Source: Acuticoccus sediminis (GTDB lineage: Bacteria; Pseudomonadota; Alphaproteobacteria; Rhizobiales; Amorphaceae). Taken from it: a DNA stretch of 64,000 bases. Made by a program: the position numbers and the translations under genes. This document shows, one piece after another, positions 26,357 through 36,694 of the stretch. Where the stretch lies: assembly GCF_003258595.1 (NCBI RefSeq), contig NZ_QHHQ01000006.1, positions 1-64,000 of the forward strand. The letters run 5' to 3'. The notes under the pieces were generated by a model. That model made no database searches. It was not told where the DNA came from and saw only the letters and a list, made by a program, of their open reading frames with translations. Position 1 is the stretch's first letter. Every line of letters begins with the position of its first letter.

Positions 26357-27112
26357 TCAGGCCGGATCGGTGCGGGTGAGGGTGCCGAGTTCGGCGAAGA
26401 ACGGCTCGTCGTAGTACCGGTAGGCCGACACGTCGCGGCGGTCGGCGATGCCGGCGCCCTTGATGCGCTGCTGCCCGCCGTCGACGAAGGTGAGGCCGTC
26501 GACGGTGGCGATGACGCGCTCCATCGCGGCGACGTAGTCGCTCGCCTCGAACAGGGCGAGCACCTGCCGCATCGTCTGCGAGGGGTTGGCGGTGAATGCC
26601 TCGTAGGGGAGGAGGAGGCGGTTGGTGCGCGCGCTGTGCACCCAGCGGTCGAGGAAGGTCTTGTACTCGAGCGCCTGCTTCAGGGCGAAGGCGCGGAACG
26701 CCTCCTCGCTGTCCTCGGTGGAGGAGGTGGCGATGCGCTGCTCCCAGTGGGAGACCACCGACGGCAGGAAGGAGCGGTACTGCACGATCAGCGGGTGATC
26801 GGACGGCAGCTCGGCCTTGAAGCCGAAGTCGTGCTGCTTGCTCATGTTGATGAGGCCCGCCCGCTCGCACGGGAAGCTGCCGCAGCAGGGCGAGTTCTCC
26901 ATCTGCCGGGGCGTGTAGTACTCGCAGTAGCCGAACCAGCCCTGGAACGTCTGCCGCAGGATGCGTGACAGGAGGACGTGGCCCGAGCGCGGCCAGCTCA
27001 CGTTGGCGACGTAGGGCAGGCGCCGGCCGGGCGCGTAGCCGTACTCGCGCGGCGTGGTGCGCTTGGGCGGCGCGCTGCTGTGCGTGACGCCGCTCTGGGC
27101 CTGGTCAGTCAT
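26357..27112 (-). CDS. Sulfotransferase-family protein
   Basis: A 251-residue protein with a PAPS 5'-phosphosulfate-binding-like loop, VSWPRSGHVLL, near residue 40, where sulfotransferases carry PRSGTT-type motifs. A second region, ARTNRLLLPYEAFTANPSQT followed by VLALFE, matches the usual part of the fold that binds the 3'-phosphate and closes the site. It contains a Cys-rich segment (NSPCCGSFPCERAG). The acceptor is unknown; surface polysaccharides, lipids or proteins are possible. It lies downstream of bpt on the same strand with a 26-base gap. Confidence 0.75.
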   Translation of the reverse strand: MTDQAQSGVTHSSAPPKRTTPREYGYAPGRRLPYVANVSWPRSGHVLLSRILRQTFQGWFGYCEYYTPRQMENSPCCGSFPCERAGLINMSKQHDFGFKAELPSDHPLIVQYRSFLPSVVSHWEQRIATSSTEDSEEAFRAFALKQALEYKTFLDRWVHSARTNRLLLPYEAFTANPSQTMRQVLALFEASDYVAAMERVIATVDGLTFVDGGQQRIKGAGIADRRDVSAYRYYDEPFFAELGTLTRTDPA

Positions 27113-27138
27113 CCGTTCCGTTCACCCGGGTCTCGCGA

Positions 27139-27948
27139 CTATCCGCGCGACCAGCCCTTCGGACCGAGCCGCTCCTGCGGTTGGAAGCGGGTCTTGTAGG
27201 CCATCTTGTCCGAGCCATCGACCCAGTAGCCGAGATAAACGTACGGCAGGCCGATCTCCTTCGCGCGCATGATGTGGTCGAGGATCATGAACGTGCCGAG
27301 CGATGAGATCTGCAGGTCCGGCTCATAGAACGAGTAGACCATCGACAGGCCGTCGGAGAGGATGTCGGTCAGCGCGCAGCCGAGCAGCGGGCCGCGGTTG
27401 CGCCCGCCCGGCTCGCGGTATTCGAAGATGCGCGTGTCGACGTGGGTGTCTTCCACCATCATCGCGTAGTCGAGGACGGTCATGTCGGCCATGCCGCCGT
27501 CGGCGTGCCGCCGGTCGAGGTAGGCGCGGAAGATGCTGTACTGCTCGGACGAGGGGAGCGGCGGGCGCTCACGGCGCTCCAGCGCCATGTTCTCGCGCCA
27601 GACGCGTTTCAGCGAGCGCGTCCACTCGAACTCGTCGACCACCACGCGGACCGAGACGCAGGCGCGGCAGCCCTCGCAGGCGGGACGGTAGGCGATGTTC
27701 TGCGAGCGACGGAAGCCGCCCTGGGTGAGGAGATCGTTCAGCGCCTCGGCGCGCTCGCCCACGAGGTGGGTGAAGACCTTCCGCTCGTACCGGTCGGGCA
27801 GGTACGGGCACGGGGAAGGAGCCGTCAGATAGAACTGCGGGTGCTCGGACAGGCGGCGGACGGTGACCCTGCGGCGGGGACGGACCGGCGTCTCCCGCTC
27901 GGACTCGGCCATCGCGTTCTGGTCGAAGCGGTCGTTCGACTTCACCAT
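27139..27948 (-). CDS. bpt: Aspartate/glutamate leucyltransferase (Bpt)
   Basis: It transfers leucine from leucyl-tRNA to N-terminal Asp or Glu of proteins, marking them for ClpS/ClpAP degradation in the bacterial N-degron pathway. The 269-residue protein shows the family's [16 protein letters not shown] and [16 protein letters not shown] segments and the GNAT-like C-terminal fold ([13 protein letters not shown]-type, then [20 protein letters not shown]). It is followed by the sulfotransferase gene. It starts at ATG 27948; an alternative Met is 12 codons further on. Confidence 0.94.
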   Translation of the reverse strand: MVKSNDRFDQNAMAESERETPVRPRRRVTVRRLSEHPQFYLTAPSPCPYLPDRYERKVFTHLVGERAEALNDLLTQGGFRRSQNIAYRPACEGCRACVSVRVVVDEFEWTRSLKRVWRENMALERRERPPLPSSEQYSIFRAYLDRRHADGGMADMTVLDYAMMVEDTHVDTRIFEYREPGGRNRGPLLGCALTDILSDGLSMVYSFYEPDLQISSLGTFMILDHIMRAKEIGLPYVYLGYWVDGSDKMAYKTRFQPQERLGPKGWSRG

Positions 27949-27996
27949 GGGCTGATGGACGCCTCCGCCTTACCTTCCGCCGTTACGACACGGCCA

Positions 27997-29802
27997 TCAC
28001 AAACCATACCACCATGGGCCTATGATCGAGAATGCGCCCCACAGTAGCAGAACTAACGGGCCACCCGCGATGAGAAAGTCCCGGTATCGGTAATGGCCGG
28101 GTCCCATGACGAGCAGGTTCGTCTGATACGCCACCGGCGTCGCAAAGGATGCGTTCGCCGCGAGGATGACTGTGACGACGAAGGGTTCCGCCGGCAAGCC
28201 CAAGGTTGAGGCGATTCCGATTGCAATCGGAGTGAACAACACGGCGGCGGCGTTGTTCGTCATGATGTTCGTCGTCAGCGCGATCATGATGAAGAGCGCG
28301 GACATGACGACGCTCGGCGGCGCGCCGGCGAGGACCGACAGGAGACCGTGCGCGATGGCCTCCGCGCCGCCCGTCGCCGCCAGCGCGTTGGACGAGGCGA
28401 TGGCCGAGGCGATCAGCATGATGATCCGGCTGTCGACCACGCGCGCGGCCTGGCGCGTGTTCAGACAGCGCGTCGCCAGCATCGCGAACGCGCCGAGGAC
28501 GGCGGCGGCGGCGATGGGCATGATCCCGGTGGCGGCGCTGATGATCACCGACAGGAACACCGCGATGGCGGCGGGGGCGCGGCGGCGCGCCGGCACGTCG
28601 GCCGCGGTCCAGTCGATCAGGAGCACGTCGCGGTTGCCGCGCAGCTCCTCGATGGCCTTGCGCGGCCCGGCGAAGAGGAGGACGTCGCCCGCCTCCATGC
28701 GGATGTCCACCATCGGCATGCGCGGCATGCGCGAGCGGCGCTCGATGGCGAGGACGACGCAGCCGACCTCGCCGCGGAAGCCGGACTGGGCGACGGTGCG
28801 GCCGATCAGGCGCGAGCCGGGCGCGACGATCGCCTCGGCGAGGGTGACGACGCCCGGCGGCTTGTCGTCGCCGCCCTCCTGACCCATCACGGCCGACTTG
28901 GTGGAGAGCGCCCGCTCCAGCGCCTGACGCGTCGCCGCGACGATGACGATGTCGCCCGGCTGGAGCTTCACGTTCTCGAACGGGGGCAGGTGCGGCCGCT
29001 CCCCGCGCTGCACCAGCCGCACGGTCATGTCCTGGAGCTGGGGGAACATGCCCTGCTTGGACTCCGCGCCCACCAGCGGGTGGCCCGCGCGGATCGGGAT
29101 CTCGGCGATGAACTGCTTGCCGCCCTGGGCGCGCATCGCCTCCGCCATGGAGCGGTTCTCGCGCAGCAGCAGCGGCATGACGCCGAGCACGTAGGGAAGG
29201 CCGATGCCGGCCACCATCAGCGCGAACGGCGTGAAGGAGAAGAAGGAGAGGTCCACCGCCCCCGCGTCGCGCGCGACGTTGGCGGCGAGCAGGTTGGTGG
29301 ACGAGCCGATCAGGGTCGTCATGCCGCCGAGGATGGTGACGAACGACAGCGGCATCAGGAACCGCGACCCCGACGACTTCAGCGCCGTGGCGAGCGTCGC
29401 GATGATCGGGATGAACATCACCACGACGGGCGTATTGTTCAGGAAGGCCGAGAGCGCGGCGATGGAGATGAACGTGACCGCGATGCCGACGGTGCCGTGC
29501 TTGACCACCCATCGCACCAGGATCTGCGCCGGACGTTCCAGCGCGTCGGTGTGGAAGAGGCCCTGACCGACGATCAGCAGCGCCACGATGGTGATGAGGC
29601 CGGAGTTGGCGAATCCGGACAGGATGTCGGCCACGTCGAGCGACTGGTCGCCCGCGGGCAGGCCGAACACGGCGAACATCGCGACGTACGCTGCAAGGGT
29701 ACCGAGGCTGATCGCCTCGATGGAGTAGCGCTCGGTCGCGTAGAGGATGGTGGAGACGGCGATGACGAGGAGGGTCCCCATCATCGCGATATCGGCTTCC
29801 AT
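27997..29802 (-). CDS. SLC13-type permease with two TrkA-C (RCK_C) domains
   Basis: A 601-residue inner-membrane anion symporter. Two membrane halves flank a cytoplasmic insertion at about 210-390 that holds two RCK_C-type domains, marked by IRAGHPLVGAESKQG and APGSRLIGRTVAQSGFRGEV. The transport domain contains the typical NNTPVVVMFIPI and SSTNLLAA segments in the first half and MTNNAAAVLFTPIAI in the second. Family members carry sulfate, dicarboxylates or other anions; the substrate cannot be told. A short open frame ends directly before its ATG (TAAATG). Confidence 0.88.
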   Translation of the reverse strand: MEADIAMMGTLLVIAVSTILYATERYSIEAISLGTLAAYVAMFAVFGLPAGDQSLDVADILSGFANSGLITIVALLIVGQGLFHTDALERPAQILVRWVVKHGTVGIAVTFISIAALSAFLNNTPVVVMFIPIIATLATALKSSGSRFLMPLSFVTILGGMTTLIGSSTNLLAANVARDAGAVDLSFFSFTPFALMVAGIGLPYVLGVMPLLLRENRSMAEAMRAQGGKQFIAEIPIRAGHPLVGAESKQGMFPQLQDMTVRLVQRGERPHLPPFENVKLQPGDIVIVAATRQALERALSTKSAVMGQEGGDDKPPGVVTLAEAIVAPGSRLIGRTVAQSGFRGEVGCVVLAIERRSRMPRMPMVDIRMEAGDVLLFAGPRKAIEELRGNRDVLLIDWTAADVPARRRAPAAIAVFLSVIISAATGIMPIAAAAVLGAFAMLATRCLNTRQAARVVDSRIIMLIASAIASSNALAATGGAEAIAHGLLSVLAGAPPSVVMSALFIMIALTTNIMTNNAAAVLFTPIAIGIASTLGLPAEPFVVTVILAANASFATPVAYQTNLLVMGPGHYRYRDFLIAGGPLVLLLWGAFSIIGPWWYGL

Positions 29803-29919
29803 TTAGCGGTGGGCTCGCTTCATGATGGTGTCGCCTTGCGGTTTTGGCGCACGGACCTGCCGTTCGTCAAAGTGTTGCTCGGCGCCATCCACCTGTGGAA
29901 TGGCGTCCTTTGCAGTCAT
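29803..29919 (-). CDS. Possible short leader protein, 38 residues
   Basis: MTAKDAIPQVDGAEQHFDER begins an open frame that stops with TAA directly abutting the ATG of the permease gene. The adjacency suggests translational coupling, and ggggac lies shortly before the start. No hydrophobic segment and no known relative. The bases from 29920 to the IlvA stop at 30111 show no other gene. Confidence 0.3.
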   Translation of the reverse strand: MTAKDAIPQVDGAEQHFDERQVRAPKPQGDTIMKRAHR

Positions 29920-30110
29920 GTCCGGTCCCCGCATCAAATGCATTGCTTCTCGGCGCGTCCTGCTACGAGGCCCATTCGATCTCCCTGTTCTCCAGCCGCA
30001 AACCTCTGCCACGCCGGCGAGGGCGGCGCCATCGGGGGGAGCGCTGTCCGCGCCGGCTGGTGGCGCGGTTGCAACACCGGTGCCTTTCGAAGCGTCTCGT
30101 GCATCAGGCT

Positions 30111-31349
30111 TCAGAAGCGCCCTTCGACGTGCTCGGACAGGCGCACCGTCAGACCGGCCGCGCGGACCGCCTCGACGATGCGTTCGGCGTGGGCGTCGTC
30201 GCGCGTCTCGATCGTCAGGCGAATCGAGGTCTCGCGCGCGAGGTGGGTGAGGGCGAGGCGATTGTGTGTCACCTCGAGGATGTTGCCGCCCGCGCCGCCG
30301 ATGGCGGAGGTGATGCGGGCGAGGAGCCCCGGCTCGTCCGGATAGTCGGACTCGATGGAGATGATCCGCCCCGCCCGCGTCAGCTCGCGCACCATGATGG
30401 AGGCGGCTATGCGGGGGTCGATGTTGCCGCCGCACAGGACGAGGCCGACGTTGCGGCCGCGGAAGCGCTCCGGCTGGGCGAGCATCGCGGCGAGGCCCGC
30501 CGCGCCCGCGCCCTCGGCCATCGTCTTCTGCAGGGTGAGGTAGGCGTTGACGGCCCACTCGAGCGTCGGCTCGTCGACGAGGATCACGTCCTCGACCAGC
30601 TCGGCGATGATCGGCAGCGTCACCTTGCCGATGGTCTTGACCGCGATGCCCTCGGCGATCGTCGAGCCGCCGCACTTGCCGACCTCGCCGCGCAGGGCCG
30701 CATGGCACGACGGGAAGAGCGCAGCCTCGACGCCGATGATCTCGACCTCCGGTTTCACGGACTTGGCCGCCGTGGCGATGCCGGCGATGAGGCCGCCGCC
30801 GCCGATGGGGACGACGATGGTGTCGAGGTCCGGCACCTCGGCCAGCATCTCGAAGCCGATGGTCCCCTGGCCGGTGACGATTCGCGGATCGTCGTAGGGG
30901 TGGATGAGAAGCCGTCCCTCGGCCGAGGCGATCTCGGCGCAGGCGATGGCGCTCTCGGCGATGGTCTCGCCCGCCAGCACGACGCGCGCGCCATGGCCCT
31001 CGGTGGCGGCGACCTTCACGAAGGGCGTGCGCTCCGGCATGACGATGACGGACGATATGCCGAGTCTGGCCGAGTGGTAGGCGACCGCCTGAGCGTGGTT
31101 GCCGGCCGACATGGCGATGACGCCGCCGGCACGCTCCTCGGCGGTCAGCGAGACGAGCTTGTTGTAGGCGCCGCGCTCCTTGAAGGACGCGGTCGGCTGC
31201 ATGTTCTCGTACTTGACGAAGACGTTGGCTCCGGTGAGCTGCGACAGGCGCGGCGCGGCGAGGCACGGCGTCTTGAGGACGACGCCCTCGAGGCGGGCGG
31301 CCGCCTCGCGGATCGCGTCCGGGCTGATCGTGGGCGCGGGCGCGTCCAT
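30111..31349 (-). CDS. ilvA: Threonine ammonia-lyase with ACT domain
   Basis: A PLP enzyme that converts threonine to 2-oxobutanoate, the first step of isoleucine synthesis. Lys57 in PTASFKERGAYN is the PLP-binding residue, and the Gly-rich PIGGGGLIAG loop binds the phosphate. A C-terminal segment (RIISIESDYPDEPGLLARI onwards) is an ACT-type regulatory domain. At 412 residues it is the shorter form, not the two-ACT E. coli IlvA. It sits 12 bases after hemB, so both likely share a transcript. Confidence 0.93.
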   Translation of the reverse strand: MDAPAPTISPDAIREAAARLEGVVLKTPCLAAPRLSQLTGANVFVKYENMQPTASFKERGAYNKLVSLTAEERAGGVIAMSAGNHAQAVAYHSARLGISSVIVMPERTPFVKVAATEGHGARVVLAGETIAESAIACAEIASAEGRLLIHPYDDPRIVTGQGTIGFEMLAEVPDLDTIVVPIGGGGLIAGIATAAKSVKPEVEIIGVEAALFPSCHAALRGEVGKCGGSTIAEGIAVKTIGKVTLPIIAELVEDVILVDEPTLEWAVNAYLTLQKTMAEGAGAAGLAAMLAQPERFRGRNVGLVLCGGNIDPRIAASIMVRELTRAGRIISIESDYPDEPGLLARITSAIGGAGGNILEVTHNRLALTHLARETSIRLTIETRDDAHAERIVEAVRAAGLTVRLSEHVEGRF

Positions 31350-31361
31350 CGTGGCTCGGGA

Positions 31362-32408
<1,047 letters not shown>

Positions 32409-32470
32409 TCACCGCTTGGGCCGCGATCTTAACGGATCGGGCCGGCCGCCGTCCACGCGCTCGCGGAGGG

Positions 32471-33040
32471 TCAGGGGTGCGGTGTTGCCGGGGCGGCTAC
32501 ATCGCTCGGGCGAAACGCGAACTCGGCGAGCGGCATGTAGAGGAGGGCGACGATCAGGAACGGCTCGACGATGTCGTGCTCCGCAGCGCTGACGAGACCG
32601 GCGAGGAGGAGGGCGTAGTCGGCCGCGCTCGCCAGCAGGACGACGACGAGGCCGACGGCGAGGAACTGCAGGACGTGCGCCGCGCCGCGGCGCGGATCGC
32701 GGAAGACGAAGGCGGCGAGGGGGATGTAGCTCGCGAGGAGGAGCGCCGTTCCCGTGATCAGCGGGACGAGGATGAGCCGCGCGTCCCAGGGCGAGGCGGG
32801 CTTGCCGAAGTTGTGGGTCGTGAACACGGCGACCTCGCGGGCGATGAGTGGCTCCAGCGCGACGAACACGGCGGCGAAGACGATATAGCCCGCGATCTGC
32901 GACACCGGATGCGCCGCCGGCGGCGCGGCGTGCCCCGTCGCGGCATCGGCGTCGGCAGAGGTGGCGGAGGGGCGGATCGCGGACAGGGCTGGCTCCGGAG
33001 CTGACGGCACGGCGTTCTCGCCGTGCCGACTGTGGCGCAC
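32471..33040 (-). CDS. Hypothetical four-helix membrane protein
   Basis: A 189-residue protein with a disordered N-terminus of about 45 residues and four likely membrane helices: AGYIVFAAVFVALEPLI, LILVPLITGTALLLASYI, VLQFLAVGLVVVLLASAA and VEPFLIVALLYMPLAEF. I recognise no family. It starts at a GTG (33040) with no strong ribosome-binding site; a GTG at 33010 is equally possible. It is on the same strand as hemB, 74 bases before it. Confidence 0.65.
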   Translation of the reverse strand: MRHSRHGENAVPSAPEPALSAIRPSATSADADAATGHAAPPAAHPVSQIAGYIVFAAVFVALEPLIAREVAVFTTHNFGKPASPWDARLILVPLITGTALLLASYIPLAAFVFRDPRRGAAHVLQFLAVGLVVVLLASAADYALLLAGLVSAAEHDIVEPFLIVALLYMPLAEFAFRPSDVAAPATPHP

Positions 33041-33133
33041 CGGGCCGGTCCCCGCCAGTGACGCCTGCGTGTTCCGCCCACGAGCGCCATGCGCCGGCCC
33101 CGCGTCTGCGGGCGCCGGATCGGAGTTCGGTGA

Positions 33134-34579
33134 TCAGAAGGAGCCGAGCGAGCTCGCCAGCAGGATCACCACGATGAGGGCGAGGAGCGCGCTCACCACG
33201 CCCGCCATGACGATGTCGAAGTAGCTGTCCTTGTGGGTGGAGCCGCACACGGCGAGCATCGTCACGACCGCGCCGTTGTGGGGCAGGCTGTCGAGCGTGC
33301 CCGAGGAGATCACCGCGACGCGGTGGAGCACGGCCGGGTCGAGCCCGGTGGTCGCGGCGATCTCCATGAAGGTCGGCCCCAGCGCCTCGAGGGCGATGGT
33401 CATGCCGCCCGACGCCGAGCCGGTGAGCGCGGCGAGGATGTTGGTTGCGACCGCCAGGCTGACGAGCGGCCCGCCTTCGATCCCCAGCACCCAGTCCTTC
33501 ACCATCTCGAACGCCGGCAGCGCCGCGACCACGGCGCCGAAGCCGACGAGGCTCGCGACGCTGAGGATCGGCAGCACCGAGGCGTTGGCGCCCGCGTCCA
33601 CGCTGTCGCGCAGCTTCGGCAGGCGCCGGAAGGAGGTGACGAGGAGCGCGATGATGCCCGACAGCAGCGCCACGGCGACGGCCCACACACCGCCGACGGC
33701 GCCGAGGCTGGTTCCGCCCCAGCGCGGCTCGGCGAGGAAGCCGAAGTCGAGGCTCGGCAGGACGAGCTGGGCCATCAGCAGGTTGACGACGACCACCACG
33801 GCGAGCGGCAGCACGGCCAGCGCGAACGTCGGCTGCTTGGCGCTCCTTTCGCCGGCCTCGATCTCGATCGGGTCGAACTCGCTCGCGGTGGTTGCAAGCT
33901 CGCGGACCTTGAGGTCGTCGGACGCGGCGGCGGGCTCGGCCTCGCCGTAGCCCTCTCCGGCGGCGGCGGCCCGGGCGCGGCGGAAGTTCAGCCACCAGAG
34001 CCCGAAGCCGAGCATCACCACGGAGGCGATGAGGCCGAGGCCGGGCGCGGCGAACGCGGTGGTGCCGAAGAACGGCATCGGGATCGCGTTCTGGATCGCC
34101 GGCGTGCCGGGGAGCGCCGACATGGTGAAGGTGGAGGTGCCGAGTGCGACGGCGGCCGGCAGCAGGCGCTTGGGCACCGAGCCGGCGCGGAAGAGCGCCT
34201 GACCCATCGGCGCGATCACGAAGAAGGCGACGAAGAGGCTCACGCCGCCGTAGGTGACCAGCGCGCCGGCGAGCACGACCGCGAGGATGGCGCGCTTCGG
34301 CCCCAGCGTCCTCGTCATGAAGTCGGCGATCGCGTTCACCGAGCCGGAGTCGTCCATCAGCTTGCCGAACAGTGCGCCCAGCAGGAAGAGGGGGAAGAAC
34401 TGGGCGACGAAGCCGGCGGCGGCCCCCATGAAGGTCTGCGTCCAGTGGGCGAGCAGCGGCTCGCCGGAGAAGGCCGCCGCGACCAGCGCGGCGAGCGGCG
34501 CGAGGAGGAGGATCGTCCAGCCCCGGAAGGCGAGCGCCATCAGGACCGCGAGGCCGATCAGAATTCCCAGAAGGCCCAT
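33134..34579 (-). CDS. GntP family permease
   Basis: A 481-residue inner-membrane carrier of the GntP (gluconate:H+ symporter) family with 12 to 14 hydrophobic segments. Conserved features include FFPLFLLGALFGKLMDDSGS in the first third and SGTLDSLPHNGAVVTML near the end. A charged insertion of about 70 residues (REL, EAG, GYGEAE region) divides the two halves. Substrates in the family are gluconate or other hydroxy acids. It follows the patatin gene by 4 bases, so a shared transcript is nearly certain. In related bacteria this pair is sometimes found near hydroxybutyrate metabolism, which would suit storage lipid use; that is inference. Confidence 0.87.
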   Translation of the reverse strand: MGLLGILIGLAVLMALAFRGWTILLLAPLAALVAAAFSGEPLLAHWTQTFMGAAAGFVAQFFPLFLLGALFGKLMDDSGSVNAIADFMTRTLGPKRAILAVVLAGALVTYGGVSLFVAFFVIAPMGQALFRAGSVPKRLLPAAVALGTSTFTMSALPGTPAIQNAIPMPFFGTTAFAAPGLGLIASVVMLGFGLWWLNFRRARAAAAGEGYGEAEPAAASDDLKVRELATTASEFDPIEIEAGERSAKQPTFALAVLPLAVVVVVNLLMAQLVLPSLDFGFLAEPRWGGTSLGAVGGVWAVAVALLSGIIALLVTSFRRLPKLRDSVDAGANASVLPILSVASLVGFGAVVAALPAFEMVKDWVLGIEGGPLVSLAVATNILAALTGSASGGMTIALEALGPTFMEIAATTGLDPAVLHRVAVISSGTLDSLPHNGAVVTMLAVCGSTHKDSYFDIVMAGVVSALLALIVVILLASSLGSF

Positions 34580-34583
34580 CCGG

Positions 34584-35639
34584 TCACACTCCCTCGAGCA
34601 GGCTTTCGAAGTCGAACGAGGAGCGCACGCCGACGTCGGCCCCGTGCTCGGTGGCGAACGCGTCCGCGGCCTTGCGGCCCTCGTCGCGCAGCATCCGCAG
34701 GAAGCCCCATTCGGCGTTCAGCTTCGAGGACGCGCTCAGCTCCACCATCATGTCGCTCGCGATGCGGTGGAGGCGCATCTCCGCCCACTGCCGGCCCTCG
34801 GTGTTGCCGGGGTCGACCACCTGGCGCATCAGCGCGATCATCTTCAGCTCCTTCAGCAGCGTCGCGTTGAAGGAGACCTCGTTGACGCGGTTGAGGATGT
34901 CGCGGGCGTGCCGCGGCACCTCCTGGCGCGTCACCGGGTTGATCTGGACGAGGAAGGTGTCGCGCGACTGGCACTCGCGCACCAGCGGCGCGATCGACGG
35001 GTTGCCGGCGTAGCCGCCGTCCCAGTAGGCCTCGCCGTCGATCCACACCGGCTCGTACATCGTCGGCAGGCAGGCGGAGGCGAGGAGGACGTCCGCCGTG
35101 ATCTCCTCGCGGCGGAACACGCGGCCGCGCCCGGTGCGCACGTTGGTTGCGGTGATGAAGAGCTTGATCGGTCCTTCGGCGAGCGCCTTGAAGTCGATCG
35201 TCTCGTTGAGGATGTCGCGCAGCGGGTTCCAGCTGAAGACACCGCTCATCGCCGCGGGCGAGACGAAGCGGGCCATCAGGTCGGCGGCGATGTACATCGG
35301 CGAATTGTCGAGCGTGTAGTTGCCGAACATCCGGTCGATGGGCGTGCGCTGGAACGGGCTCACCTTCGCCGCGCGCGAGACGGCGCGCCAGAAGTCGTGC
35401 AGCGCCTTGCGCGCGCCGTCGCGGCCCCCCGCCGTCATGCCGTGGGCGAAGACGGCGGCGTTCATCGCCCCCGCCGAGGTGCCCGAGATCGCCTCCACCT
35501 CGATCCACGGATAGTCGAGGAGGCGGTCGAGCGCGCCCCAGGCGAAGGCGCCGTGGGAGCCGCCGCCCTGGAGGGCGAGGTCGACCCAGAGCGGGGCGCG
35601 ATCGGGCGGGATGTCCGCCGTGTCGTCAGTCGTCGTCAT
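34584..35639 (-). CDS. Patatin-like phospholipase
   Basis: A 351-residue acyl hydrolase of the patatin family. The oxyanion motif GGGSHG lies at 25-30, the nucleophile Ser55 lies in GTSAG (53-57), and the catalytic Asp lies in DGGYAGN. The fold is a lipid-acyl or polyester hydrolase; physiological substrates may include phospholipids or intracellular polyhydroxybutyrate, which is inference from its GntP neighbour. The ATG at 35639 has ggagaa 6 bases upstream, and a consensus -10 lies about 60 bases upstream. Confidence 0.9.
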   Translation of the reverse strand: MTTTDDTADIPPDRAPLWVDLALQGGGSHGAFAWGALDRLLDYPWIEVEAISGTSAGAMNAAVFAHGMTAGGRDGARKALHDFWRAVSRAAKVSPFQRTPIDRMFGNYTLDNSPMYIAADLMARFVSPAAMSGVFSWNPLRDILNETIDFKALAEGPIKLFITATNVRTGRGRVFRREEITADVLLASACLPTMYEPVWIDGEAYWDGGYAGNPSIAPLVRECQSRDTFLVQINPVTRQEVPRHARDILNRVNEVSFNATLLKELKMIALMRQVVDPGNTEGRQWAEMRLHRIASDMMVELSASSKLNAEWGFLRMLRDEGRKAADAFATEHGADVGVRSSFDFESLLEGV

Positions 35640-35983
35640 CGTGTTCTCCGTCTCGTGACCCCGGCACTCCCCCCTTCTATTGTTATGTTTGGGCGCATTA
35701 TATGCGAAGTCTCAGCGCCCCATGTCGATCGTATGCTCTCGCGGTTTGACGGCCGCGTCGAGGTTGCCGGCCGCGCCGCTGTTCCGCGGCGAGACCGATG
35801 GCGAGCACCCGGGCGAAACCGGTATCGAAGGTCATGTCGAGGGCGGGGCATCGTTTCGTAGGTGTACCCTCGTCCCTCGACAGGTTCGTGACTGTCCGCG
35901 CCCGTGTCCCGGACCGCCGCTCCTCCGGGGAGGGGGCCCTTGATCCGGACGCGGACGGCGCGTGGCGCGGAACCGCCGGCGGG
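35640..35983. other. Intergenic region upstream of the patatin gene
   Basis: 344 bases between two minus-strand genes. It holds the consensus -10 at 35697-35702 and no convincing coding frame. The rest shows nothing I can assign. Confidence 0.5.
35697..35702 (-). promoter_or_regulatory. TATAAT -10 element for the patatin-gntP transcript
   Basis: Read on the minus strand the sequence is an exact TATAAT, about 60 bases before the patatin start, in an AT-rich island within very GC-rich DNA. The -35 region is weak: tcgaca occurs at a spacing of 20, and nothing better occurs at 17. Confidence 0.5.
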
Positions 35984-36694
35984 TCAGATCAGCTCGACCT
36001 TGCCGGTCGCGATGTCGTAGACGCCGGCCGCCGACGCCAGCTTCCCCGCGCCGCTCAGCTCGGACAGGATCGGCCCGGTCTCGACCGCCTTCGCGGCGTT
36101 GAGCTTCGCGTTGCGTCTGGTCGCGGCGACCAGCAGGTCGGCGGGGTTCTCCTCCATCACGTCGTAGACGGCGGGGCGCAGGGCGTTGACGAGGCTCGGC
36201 AGGTGACCCGGCGGGAGCTCGCGGTCCTCGATGGAGTCGATCGTCGCGACGACCGCGCCGCAGGAGGAGTGGCCCAGGACGAGGATGGTCTGCACGCCGA
36301 GCACGGCGGCGCCGAACTCCAGGCTGGCCAGGCCGTCCTCGTTGATGAAGTTGCCGGCGACGCGCACCACGAAGATGTCGCCCGGCCCCTGGTCGAAGAT
36401 CAGCTCGGGCGAGACGCGCGAATCGGAGCAGCTCACGACCGCCGCGAACGGCTGCTGACCCGCCGCCCGCTCGGCGCGGCCGACAGAGTGGTCGGTGTTG
36501 ATCGGCTGGTTCGCGACGTAGCGCGCGTTGCCTTCCATCAGCCGCTGCAGCGCCTCCTCCGGGGAGGACGGGCGGCCGGCCGCCGGGGTCTGCGCCGCAG
36601 CCTTCACGAGTGGCGCCGCGGCGAGCGGAAGGGCAAGGCTGCCCGCGATCACGGTCCGGCGGGACAGCGTCCCACCCTCACAAGTCCGGCACAT
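35984..36694 (-). CDS. Beta carbonic anhydrase with Tat signal
   Basis: A 236-residue zinc enzyme that interconverts CO2 and bicarbonate. The zinc ligands and catalytic dyad are Cys89, Asp91 and Arg93 in SCSDSRV, His142 in GHSSCG, and Cys145. The N-terminus carries an SRRTVIAGSLALPLAAA segment that looks like a twin-arginine export signal, so it is likely periplasmic. I chose the ATG at 36694 as the start; the open frame continues upstream but without protein-like content. The window also holds a gamma-type homologue at 19149. Confidence 0.9.
   Translation of the reverse strand: MCRTCEGGTLSRRTVIAGSLALPLAAAPLVKAAAQTPAAGRPSSPEEALQRLMEGNARYVANQPINTDHSVGRAERAAGQQPFAAVVSCSDSRVSPELIFDQGPGDIFVVRVAGNFINEDGLASLEFGAAVLGVQTILVLGHSSCGAVVATIDSIEDRELPPGHLPSLVNALRPAVYDVMEENPADLLVAATRRNAKLNAAKAVETGPILSELSGAGKLASAAGVYDIATGKVELI

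Noticed and set aside
27569-27811. Second antisense protein inside bpt
   Set aside because: Overlaps the conserved Cys and Arg motifs of Bpt on the same strand in another frame. No independent motif.
35984-36694. Cysteine-type toxin or other role for the carbonic anhydrase
   Set aside because: All zinc and catalytic residues of a beta carbonic anhydrase are in place, so a catalytic role is the simpler reading.
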